From NCBI GenBank assembly GCA_012031145.1, contig JAAUUH010000023.1:1-35015 (forward strand): 35,015 nt of DNA, in the 5' to 3' direction. Every line of letters starts with the position of its first letter. Within the stretch, counting starts at the first letter, position 1. Below are positions 1-6,024 of this stretch, piece after piece. The notes under the pieces were generated by a model. It saw only the letters and a list, made by a program, of their open reading frames with translations, made no database searches and had not been told where the DNA came from. The stretch comes from Oscillatoriales cyanobacterium SM2_2_1 (lineage in GTDB: Bacteria > Cyanobacteriota > Cyanobacteriia > Pseudanabaenales > Pseudanabaenaceae). Position numbers and translations under genes: made by a program.

Positions 1-170
1 TGCGACTCTAACTGACTGGGGGTTGGGTCCCCTGTCTCTCTGTTTGGTTTTACCAGCTTCTCAACGGTTTTCCGGTTGACCATAAACTGTTTGGCAACTT
101 TACGTATTGATGTTTTTCCTGCTACGTGGACATCTACTATATTTTTTCTTGGATCTACTGAATATGGCAT
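1..170 (-). pseudogene. IS630-family transposase, N-terminal part, runs off the window edge
   Basis: Reading the minus strand from the ATG at 170-168, the frame is open to base 1 and gives about 56 residues starting MPYSVDPRKNIVDV. It continues with the helix-turn-helix stretch SIRKVAKQFMVNRKTVEKLV and then a TGDPTP linker. This is the usual N-terminus of cyanobacterial IS630-type transposases (MPYS-DLR--V, then S-R-VA--F-VS--TV-KL). No disruption is visible in the part present, so it may be the start of an intact element or a remnant; the rest lies outside the window. The neighbouring remnants favour a decayed element. Confidence 0.75.
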
Positions 171-287
171 GGTTCTATCGCTAGGTTCATTTTGTTAAAC
201 TCTGCTTACTGCACCTTGCATTTGCTCAATAGACTGTAATATCCTCCATTACATGGGATTTAATTAATAACCGAAGAAATGACCATG

Positions 288-401
288 TATAGCTGTAAAT
301 AACTTGGTTGGGACGGGATGCAGGGGTGAAATCCCTAGCTGGGCGCGCAGCCCCCAAACCCCCTTTCCTGTGATGCCCGAACCTACCCGAATATGGCTAT
401 G
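288..401 (-). repeat. 114-bp dispersed repeat, copy R1
   Basis: This is the reverse complement of the repeat seen at 13004-13117 and 30897-31010, and all three copies are 114 bp. Read on the minus strand it begins CATAGCCATATTCGGG and ends TTATTTACAGCTATA. Inside are the GGGGGCTGCGCGCCC hairpin, imperfect in this copy, and a second G-run/C-run pair around TTTCA. It lies between an IS630-like and an IS5-like transposase remnant. Directly beyond its end, at about 397-411, the motif GCTGTAAATA from the other terminus occurs again, so a truncated second copy may abut it. Confidence 0.85.
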
Positions 402-417
402 GCTGTAAATATCTCAA

Positions 418-742
418 CTATTCAGCCACACTTATCCTGTGATTTTCCCAATACAAGAACCGTCTCAGGTTGTATGCTGAATTCCGCAAACCAATCACTG
501 CCAATGCTCGAGTCAGACCGATACAGCAAATCATTTTTCCACCCATACTTGTCACCCATTGATCGAACACATGCTCAACGTTTGCCCGGATTCTCGACCG
601 AGATTGATTCGCTAATTTCTCTTCGCTTGTCAGCTTGCAATTCCGATAATTTCTTTGATGAACCTCGCTGACACAGCTAACTCTCTCTAGCAACCACTGC
701 ATTTTCTCACTACAGTAGGCATTATCTCTGCCGGGTCTTCTT
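418..742 (-). pseudogene. IS5-family transposase, C-terminal fragment
   Basis: The minus-strand frame, open from about 742 (ATG at 702), contains RPGRDNAYCSEK, then HQRNYRNCKLTSEEK, then RIRANVEHVFDQW, TSMGGK and the ending AVIGLRNSAYNLRRFLYW. These match in order the last third of IS5-family DDE transposases (ADSAYRS-, RIRARVEHVFG, -MGGK, IGL-NLAYNLRR). The N-terminal two thirds, with the first catalytic Asp residues, is missing. The fragment ends 17 bp from repeat R1. It is a dead transposase tail, not a functional gene. Confidence 0.8.
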
Positions 743-744
743 CT

Positions 745-1043
745 AGCTCACTTTTGCAGCAGTAACAAGCGGTAATAGATTCCGTGCTATTCGTCCAGAT
801 GCGTTTGCAGTTCAGCCAATATCCAGCTGACTTTGGATTGGAGCCACGCCATCACGTCCTGGCGTTGCTGGACACTCAAATATTTCACCGAACCCTGATG
901 CACTAGTCTCAATCCTGCTGCACTTAGTAGGGTGTACAACTGACTCTATTTACTGATGAAGCCGGAACTGACCGCCAAAACCTTTTGAATCTGCCAATGT
1001 TTTTAGCGCATAACAACATTTTCACTGTCACCGCTCGCTTCAT
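745..1043 (-). pseudogene. IS630-like winged-helix transposase N-terminus, frameshifted remnant
   Basis: On the minus strand from an ATG at 1043 one reads MKRAVTVKMLL, then, across frame changes and stops, pieces such as SVPASSVNR, LRLVHQGSVKYLSVQQRQDV and MAWLQSKVSWILAELQTHL, followed by a broken HGIYYR. The order resembles the HTH plus winged-helix N-terminus of IS630-like orphan transposases (LT-EQ--EV--WLQ----W-L-EL---L---YG--Y-S). At least one frameshift and several stops separate the pieces. The catalytic domain is absent. The assignment rests on short matches and is moderate. Confidence 0.5.
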
Positions 1044-1404
1044 CTCATGGGATTAGGGTTTGATTCAACGAGGGTTTTAGGATCCTCCTATGCCATGATT
1101 TGAAGTTACGGTTACTCTCTCCTTCCTATTTTCATATGCCATTTAAGTTTGCTAAGTCATCGGTAACGCCCAGCGCAACAATAGGGTAACCGCTTCCTTT
1201 GTATGCATGGAACCGCCACAGCCCAATTACCAATTGATTACACTGGGATTCAATGGAGAGTGTTACGGGGGCAGCAATAGAATTGATAGTTTTGCCCCAA
1301 AAAGCTGAAAGTGCTTTATTTCGTCCCCGTAATTGAGAATAGCTAGAGTTTTGGTCGCCGAGGTTTTGCCTGAAATCCTTATCTAACAATCTTTTTAACC
1401 CTAT
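1044..1404. other. Gene-poor stretch beside tRNA-Pro
   Basis: No convincing gene is visible. A 109-codon minus-strand frame (1132-1461) runs through the tRNA gene and resembles no family I know. The stretch is AT-rich and lacks HIP1 palindromes, like the transposon remnants to its left. Confidence 0.5.
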
Positions 1405-1477
1405 CGGAACGTTGGGATTTGAACCCAAGACCCCCACTACCCCAAAGTGGTGCGCTACCAAGCTGCGCTACGTCCCG
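1405..1477 (-). tRNA. tRNA-Pro (anticodon GGG)
   Basis: The minus strand folds into a full cloverleaf. The acceptor arm CGGGACG pairs with CGTTCCG (one G-T pair). The D-arm contains AGCTTGGTAG. The anticodon stem CCACT/AGTGG encloses the loop TTGGGGT, giving anticodon GGG (reads CCC, proline). The T-arm carries GGTTCAAATCC. The gene is 73 nt and the CCA end is not encoded, as is common in cyanobacteria. It marks the boundary between the left-hand remnant region and ordinary coding DNA. No integrase or attachment-site duplication was seen. Confidence 0.95.
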
Positions 1478-1578
1478 CGTTTTTATAAGCTTATCTAGGT
1501 TATCACAAGGAAAAAAAATGCGCACTCGACTGATCTAAAATTCTTGTAGAATAAAGTCATGGTACTGATGAGGTCGTT

Positions 1579-2031
1579 ATGACACCTAAATTCTGGACGG
1601 CGGTTGCCCTGGGTTCCACAATGGTCGTATCGGCTCCGGTCTGGGCGAATTGTATTCCCTTGCCGGTGGTGGGTGGTTCAGGGACGCGGATTACGAAGAA
1701 GTTGTCTCCTGGTGGAACCCTTGTGACGGGGGATAACTGGAATACAGATTTTGTAGTGCCCACGGATCGGGTGTTTAGTCGGTTTGTCGTGACCGTAACA
1801 CCGCGCAATCAGGGGAGCTATTCCTTGAATTTTTACTTAAAGTATCCCGATAATTCCGCAGATCGTTTTTTTAGCCGGGAGCCCATCACTCTGGAAAAGG
1901 ATCGGCCCGTACGTCAGGTAGGGCGGGTGCGATCGCCCAAGGATCAGCCCTTTCAGGTCAATGTGTTTGTAGGCGGATTTGAGGCCATTGGCAACACCGT
2001 GCAGATCCAGGTGGATGGATGCACCCGCTGA
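1579..2031 (+). CDS. Secreted protein of unknown function
   Basis: The 150-residue protein begins with a typical signal peptide: MTPK, a hydrophobic core about residues 5-19, and an APVWAN cleavage region near residue 23. The mature part has few charged clusters and alternating polar and hydrophobic residues, suggesting a beta-rich periplasmic or extracellular domain. It has two cysteines in the mature region, C25 and a second near the end (DGCTR), which could form a disulfide. I do not recognise a family. Its last 13 bases overlap the start of the next gene, so the two are probably co-translated. Confidence 0.7.
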   Translation: MTPKFWTAVALGSTMVVSAPVWANCIPLPVVGGSGTRITKKLSPGGTLVTGDNWNTDFVVPTDRVFSRFVVTVTPRNQGSYSLNFYLKYPDNSADRFFSREPITLEKDRPVRQVGRVRSPKDQPFQVNVFVGGFEAIGNTVQIQVDGCTR

Positions 2032-2450
2032 GCGGACTAGTTGGGGTGGTGGTGGCGCTAGCACTAGCTCCGACCTGTCCGAAGCACTTTCCCGAAATGG
2101 CGGCGCAGTTGACAGCAGAGTTGCCAGAGTATCTGTCACGGCAATATGCTCGCCTTCGGAGTCCGGTGGAGGTAGTGTCCGTGGGGATGCCGGAGCTGGA
2201 GCCGCTACCCTTAGCAGATCGGCAATTCATTCCCGATGACCCAAAACAGCTATTTGTGGCGATCGCCGAGCGCCCAACCGGTGGCGTTAAGGTTGTCCAG
2301 CGGTTCTACTGGTTGTTTCTAACCCGAACCTCGCGAGGGTGGCGGTTGGTGATGACGTTCATGCGGGTGGGAACGGCACCGCCCGTGGATGTCAGTGATG
2401 GGGCGATCGCCCAGTCGGTGCAGCGATGGCTACGAACCTATTGCCCTTGA
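2019..2450 (+). CDS. Small secreted or lipid-anchored hypothetical protein
   Basis: The 143-residue frame starts at the ATG at 2019, inside the end of the previous gene (13-bp overlap). It opens with a hydrophobic segment (residues 4-18) ending ALAPTC, which could be a signal peptide, perhaps with a lipobox-like Cys at 20. The rest contains AELPEYLSRQYARLR, a conserved-looking RFYWLFLTRTSRGWRLVMTF block and a C-terminal QRWLRTYC. This looks like a compact soluble domain, but the family is unknown to me. Overlapping start and same strand imply a two-gene operon. It ends convergently with the small gene at 2438-2680, overlapping 13 bp. Confidence 0.65.
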   Translation: MHPLSGLVGVVVALALAPTCPKHFPEMAAQLTAELPEYLSRQYARLRSPVEVVSVGMPELEPLPLADRQFIPDDPKQLFVAIAERPTGGVKVVQRFYWLFLTRTSRGWRLVMTFMRVGTAPPVDVSDGAIAQSVQRWLRTYCP

Positions 2451-2680
2451 ATCTCTTGGAGGGTCTGCCAGCCAGGAATCCAAAGGGAGCGTCGCTTGAG
2501 GGTTTGGGCGTTGAGCCAAAACCGTATGCCGGGGTCGCAGGCGGCTTGGAGTTCAGCGAATACCAATTCATGCTGATTTTTACGATTGACAACCAAAAAG
2601 TGCCGCCAGCCCATCGTTTTTTGTTGGGCAGTCCACTTAGACCCGACTAAGTGGGGAAACTTTTGCTTGCGGGCTGTCAT
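2438..2680 (-). CDS. TIGR02450-like Trp-rich small protein
   Basis: The 80-residue protein starts at the ATG at 2680. It carries LVGSKWTAQQKTMGWRHFLV, a RFWLNAQTLKRRSLW stretch and a final IPGWQTL. This pattern (S-KWTA, then HF-V, then L-RS-W--GW) is the hallmark of the small tryptophan-rich TIGR02450/DUF2389 family, whose function is not known. Its first 44 bases overlap the 3' end of the Fur gene just upstream on the same strand, so the two are probably transcribed together and coupled. A longer in-frame start at 2749 would lie deeper in the Fur gene and is unlikely. Confidence 0.7.
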   Translation of the reverse strand: MTARKQKFPHLVGSKWTAQQKTMGWRHFLVVNRKNQHELVFAELQAACDPGIRFWLNAQTLKRRSLWIPGWQTLQEIQGQ

Positions 2681-3110
2681 GGCGCTGTCCGTAAAATTCA
2701 ATGCGATAGTGGCTGATGTCCACACCGGTTTCACGGGACACCCGATCAATAACTTCTTGGGGCAACGTGATCTGAATGTCTAGAATTTCCATAGTATCTA
2801 GGCAATGGACATGGCTATGGGGTTCACTAACACTGCCATAGAGTCGCCCGCCTGACTGTTCAACACATTCCACAATGCCATTAGCCGCGAGGGCTTCTAG
2901 GTTTTGGTAGACCGAAGTATGACCGATGGGCTTGCCTAAATGATTGAGACGATCATAGATTTCCCGAGCAGAAAGGTGTTCACCGGTTTCCCAAAGCAGC
3001 TCCAGAATGAATCGGCGCTGACGACTCACGCGCATCCCTAGATCTTGGCATCGTTTAAGGGCGTGCTCAAGGGAAGTGGAAATCTGCAGTGGGGAACTGG
3101 TGGGGAGCAT
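2637..3110 (-). CDS. Fur-family transcriptional regulator (PerR/FurC-like)
   Basis: This is a metal-dependent DNA-binding repressor of the Fur superfamily. After a short tail the winged helix includes RVSRQRRFILELLW, HLSAREIYDRL and the recognition helix HTSVYQNLEALAANGIVE. The dimerisation and metal region has HSHVHCLD, which supplies the usual His ligands. The CxxC zinc pairs of FurA and Zur are absent, and the sequence most resembles the cyanobacterial PerR/FurC branch from memory, which suggests peroxide or metal-stress sensing. I start it at the ATG at 3110; an in-frame TTG at 3122 would add four residues. A TIGR02450 gene overlaps its 3' end. Which metal or signal it senses is inference. 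Confidence 0.88.
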   Translation of the reverse strand: MLPTSSPLQISTSLEHALKRCQDLGMRVSRQRRFILELLWETGEHLSAREIYDRLNHLGKPIGHTSVYQNLEALAANGIVECVEQSGGRLYGSVSEPHSHVHCLDTMEILDIQITLPQEVIDRVSRETGVDISHYRIEFYGQRHDSPQAKVSPLSRV

Positions 3111-3197
3111 GAACGGTGGCAATGAAATCTTGGTAGAGCTGATTTGCTAAATATCTTATTATAAGGCACTAAGCACCAAGAATAACAAAGTGTTGGT

Positions 3198-3839
3198 TTA
3201 ATTTGCCGGTTTTTTGACTTTGTTCTGCTCGTGGACACGCCGCAGAACGCCATTGATGAAGCGATAACCATCTTCGCTACTGTATTGCTTAGCCAGTTCT
3301 ACGATTTCGTTAATCACAATGTTATGGGGGACTTGGAGGTAATGCATTTCCGCAACAGCGAGGCGGAGTAGGTCCCGATCTAAGTGGGCCAGACGGTTGA
3401 GTTGCCAGTCCACCATGGCTTGGCTAAGTGTTTCATCTATGGGCGATCGCATTTTGTGGACGGTGCCCAAAAGCTTGAGGGTATAACTGCGCACATCTTG
3501 GTGTTGGGCAAACTGGAGGGTGGGAGGGAAGTCTAGGGCCTTGCCAAGGCGGTTAATGGCGATGCGGGTCTGCTCGAGGGCTTCGCGCATCAGGCTCTGG
3601 GAAACTTTAAGATCACTGCGGGGATCTCCAGAACGGGTCTCGCTGTCAAGGAGCTTGTCTTGAATCCGTTGGGCATTGGCGCTAGCTTGTAGCAGGATCT
3701 CGCGGGTTTCTTCGGTCAGAGCCTGCACCACGGCGGTCAAAATGTTTTCGAGTGATGGCCCGCTAAGATCATCGGCATGGGTAGATAACTGCCCCATACA
3801 AAGGAGCGCGAGTTCGCGGGCGACGTGGCGTGCTTGCAT
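3198..3839 (-). CDS. nusB: Transcription antitermination factor NusB
   Basis: NusB pairs with S10 (NusE) at boxA RNA and supports antitermination, mainly of rRNA operons. The chosen start at 3839 gives MQARHVARELALLCM, the conserved NusB opening; an upstream in-frame start at 3881 adds 14 unlikely residues. A cyanobacterial middle insertion (about residues 30-100) precedes the all-helical core. The core has RLAHLDRDLLRLAVAEM, then NIVINEIVELAKQYSSEDG and FINGVLRRV, all typical NusB motifs. The length, 213 residues, fits cyanobacterial members and exceeds the E. coli protein. It lies downstream of a DUF4189 gene on the same strand with 20 bp between. Confidence 0.93.
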   Translation of the reverse strand: MQARHVARELALLCMGQLSTHADDLSGPSLENILTAVVQALTEETREILLQASANAQRIQDKLLDSETRSGDPRSDLKVSQSLMREALEQTRIAINRLGKALDFPPTLQFAQHQDVRSYTLKLLGTVHKMRSPIDETLSQAMVDWQLNRLAHLDRDLLRLAVAEMHYLQVPHNIVINEIVELAKQYSSEDGYRFINGVLRRVHEQNKVKKPAN

Positions 3840-3859
3840 GAATTCACAAAAATAGGAAT

Positions 3860-4246
3860 TTAGCGGGTGGTGCAGACCCAAGCTTGGACACGACAGGAGC
3901 GGGAACTACAACCATCAAGGGCATTGGTTTCCGCTTGGGCACGGGTCTCAGCCCAGCCCCAACCCATGGACTTATCATCCTTAGCCACAGCACCGCAGGC
4001 ATTTTTGAACCAGATCCGCACCTGACAGCCAGTTTCGCCACACTCGGCGATTGCATTTTTTTCGGCATCACTGCGGGAGTTAAAATCATAGGCATAGCCC
4101 CAGGAGCCAGATTCGGAGGTGGCGATCGCGCCGTAGAAATCTTGGGCCACAGCCAAACCCAACCCCATAACTTGGGCGACTACGGTGCCAGCAAGCCATA
4201 ACGTGAGATGGCGGAGATGGAGACGGGACTGGAAGTTTCGACGCAT
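3860..4246 (-). CDS. Secreted DUF4189-domain protein
   Basis: Starting at the ATG at 4246, the 128-residue product opens MRRNF and has a long signal region ending near LGLAVAQ (about residue 34). The mature part carries FYGAIATSESGSWGYAYDFN, SDAEKNAIAECG, CQVRIWFKNACGAVA, then a second GWGWAETRAQAETNAL and CRVQAWVC. This repeated YGAIA / W-N-CGA pattern with paired cysteines is the DUF4189 family, small secreted proteins of unknown role. An in-frame start at 4303 would add 19 residues without a better signal peptide. It is divergent from the ferredoxin gene, whose start is 83 bp away. Confidence 0.85.
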   Translation of the reverse strand: MRRNFQSRLHLRHLTLWLAGTVVAQVMGLGLAVAQDFYGAIATSESGSWGYAYDFNSRSDAEKNAIAECGETGCQVRIWFKNACGAVAKDDKSMGWGWAETRAQAETNALDGCSSRSCRVQAWVCTTR

Positions 4247-4329
4247 GGCGGTACCTGAAAGTCGAGTCAATAAAGGAGGGAAGAAACTTAGTATGATGCT
4301 CAAGTTAAGAACTGAGTATATACGAAATT

Positions 4330-4644
4330 ATGGCGCAAACCCATCAGGTCACAATTCACCACCAGGGCGAGGTTAAAACTATTGTCGTTCCCGAAGATCA
4401 AACAATCCTCGAAGCGGCCCAAGCCCAGGGACTGGACTTACCCTGCTCCTGTTTAGCGGGGATCTGCACCAGTTGCGCCGCCCAACTAGTGGCGGGAACG
4501 GTAGACCAAAGCGAGGGCATGGGGGATGATGTGGCCAGCCTAGGGTACGCCCTACTATGTGTGACCTATCCGCGATCCGACGTGGAGGTGATCAGCAGTA
4601 AGGAGGAGGAGGTCTATCGCATCCGTTTTGGCAGCGGCGCCTAG
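4330..4644 (+). CDS. Plant-type 2Fe-2S ferredoxin
   Basis: This 104-residue protein is a one-electron carrier with a 2Fe-2S cluster. The cluster motif is visible: C41-x4-C46-x2-C49, in CSCLAGICTSCAAQL, with the fourth ligand C77 in ALLC. An extra cysteine (C39) precedes the motif. The N-terminal beta strands and the DQTILEAAQAQGLDLP lead-in are typical. It differs from the main photosynthetic ferredoxin (usual YSCRAGACSTC), so it is probably a minor isoform serving a specialised reductase. Its partner cannot be told from the context: trmL follows on the opposite strand, 6 bp beyond its stop. Confidence 0.92.
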   Translation: MAQTHQVTIHHQGEVKTIVVPEDQTILEAAQAQGLDLPCSCLAGICTSCAAQLVAGTVDQSEGMGDDVASLGYALLCVTYPRSDVEVISSKEEEVYRIRFGSGA

Positions 4645-4650
4645 GTCAGG

Positions 4651-5100
4651 TTAGGGTAATCCCAGTTGACGGCGGGCCTCAAAGAGCCCAAGGGCAGCAC
4701 TAACCGAAAGATTGAGGCTGCGCACCTTGGGGTGAGTCATGGGAATGTAAACGGCGGGATGCTCCTGCAGAAGGGATTCGGGCAAGCCAGCGCTTTCACT
4801 GCCAAATAACAGCCAGTCATTGGGAAGGTATCGAAAGTCGCGAAAGTGATGGGTGCCTCGGGCGCTGAAGCAAACCCAGCGGCGATCGCCCGCTGCGGCC
4901 CTTAGGGACTGTAAATTGCCATGGACAGTCACGGAGACATATTCCCAGTAGTCGATGCCAGCTCGTTTTAGGGTGCGATCATTGATTTCAAAGCCTAGGG
5001 GTTCCACCAAGTGCAGTGGTGTTTGAGTGGCAGCGCAGGTGCGGGCAATATTGCCCGTATTGGGTGGAATTTCAGGATAGATCAGGGCAATCGAAAGCAT
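4651..5100 (-). CDS. trmL: tRNA (cytidine/uridine-34 2'-O)-methyltransferase TrmL
   Basis: A SPOUT-class enzyme that methylates the ribose at the tRNA wobble position using S-adenosylmethionine. The 149-residue length is typical. Motif 1 is NTGNIARTCAATQTPLHLV with PLGF, motif 2 is LLFGSESAGLP, and motif 3 is IPMTHPKVRSLNLSVSAAL, which forms the trefoil knot that binds the cofactor. The family usually acts as a homodimer on tRNA-Leu isoacceptors. It is convergent with the ferredoxin gene and divergent from the DUF502 gene; the 106 bp between the two starts should contain both promoters. Confidence 0.93.
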   Translation of the reverse strand: MLSIALIYPEIPPNTGNIARTCAATQTPLHLVEPLGFEINDRTLKRAGIDYWEYVSVTVHGNLQSLRAAAGDRRWVCFSARGTHHFRDFRYLPNDWLLFGSESAGLPESLLQEHPAVYIPMTHPKVRSLNLSVSAALGLFEARRQLGLP

Positions 5101-5206
5101 GTCAGCGACACCACAATTGACGACGAATGTAACAGAATCTTAAGATAGCGAACATCTGGTACGCTCGATTTAGCCACAGCAGGATAGGGATAGGTAAGAA
5201 ACACAC

Positions 5207-5923
5207 ATGAGTGGACGTAAGGGCAATCTCAAGTCAGAACCATGGCAGCAACGGTTGCTACAGGCATTCAAAAATGATCTCATCACAGGACTTTTGGTGG
5301 TGATCCCCCTAGCCACCACCATTTGGCTGACCTACACCCTGGCAAGCTGGGTGATTGCTTTGCTCACCAGTATTCCCAAGCAGTTAAGTCCGTTTATGGG
5401 GTTCAATCCACTGCTGGTCGATGTTATTAATTTTGTCATCGGTTTGTCGGTGCCATTGCTGGGGATTACGTTTGTTGGTCTCATGGCACGGAACATTGGC
5501 GGGCAGTGGCTGCTGCGCAATGGCGAAACGTTTTTTCTGTCGATTCCCTTGGCTGGGCCGATCTATAAGACCCTGAAGCAACTGCTGGAAACCGTGCTTC
5601 GAGATTCTAGTGAGCAGTTTCGCCGCGTGGTGTTGCTAGAGTATCCGCGTCCGGGGATTTGGCAAATTGGGCTAGTGACGGGGGTGATCGGCGGGGAGGT
5701 GGAGGAGCGGTTGCAGCGCCCAGTACTGAGTGTATTTTTACCAACAACTCCCAATCCAACAACGGGCTGGTATGCCATTGTGCCCGAGGCGGATGTGATT
5801 AATCTCAATATTTCAGTGGAAGATGCCTTTAAGTTGGTTGTTTCGGGGGGGATCGTGGCCCCCGATACCCTTATTCCCCGGGCTGCCAAGCTGGACTTGC
5901 GGCTTGATGGCTCTGAGTCCTGA
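5207..5923 (+). CDS. DUF502 integral membrane protein
   Basis: The 238-residue protein has two hydrophobic segments, about residues 24-52 (TGLLVVIPLATTIWLTYTLA) and 70-96 (IGLSVPLLGITFVGLMAR). Motifs of the DUF502 family follow: IPLAGPIYKTLKQLLETV, then VVLLEYPRPGIWQIGLVTG and VFLPTTPNPTTGWYAIVP. This order is characteristic of the family, found widely in cyanobacteria, plants and proteobacteria; its molecular role is unsettled. The C-terminal part after residue 100 is predicted soluble. The gene precedes priA on the same strand, separated by about 100 bp. Confidence 0.9.
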   Translation: MSGRKGNLKSEPWQQRLLQAFKNDLITGLLVVIPLATTIWLTYTLASWVIALLTSIPKQLSPFMGFNPLLVDVINFVIGLSVPLLGITFVGLMARNIGGQWLLRNGETFFLSIPLAGPIYKTLKQLLETVLRDSSEQFRRVVLLEYPRPGIWQIGLVTGVIGGEVEERLQRPVLSVFLPTTPNPTTGWYAIVPEADVINLNISVEDAFKLVVSGGIVAPDTLIPRAAKLDLRLDGSES

Positions 5924-6024
5924 GGTGAGGCGACTTTTGCTTTTGGGGTAGCACCGGGCGAAGGGCCGCCGCTGAAGTTGGCGATCTGCCTGCCCGTGGA
6001 TGGAGGACTTTTGTCACAGGAAGT

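Noticed and set aside
1132-1461. 109-codon minus-strand frame that runs into tRNA-Pro
   Set aside because: It reads through the whole anticodon and T-arms of the tRNA, has no recognisable domain, and no ribosome site was found.
1405-1477. tRNA as an integration site for a genomic island
   Set aside because: No integrase gene and no duplicated tRNA 3' end were found; the neighbouring debris is ordinary IS remnants.
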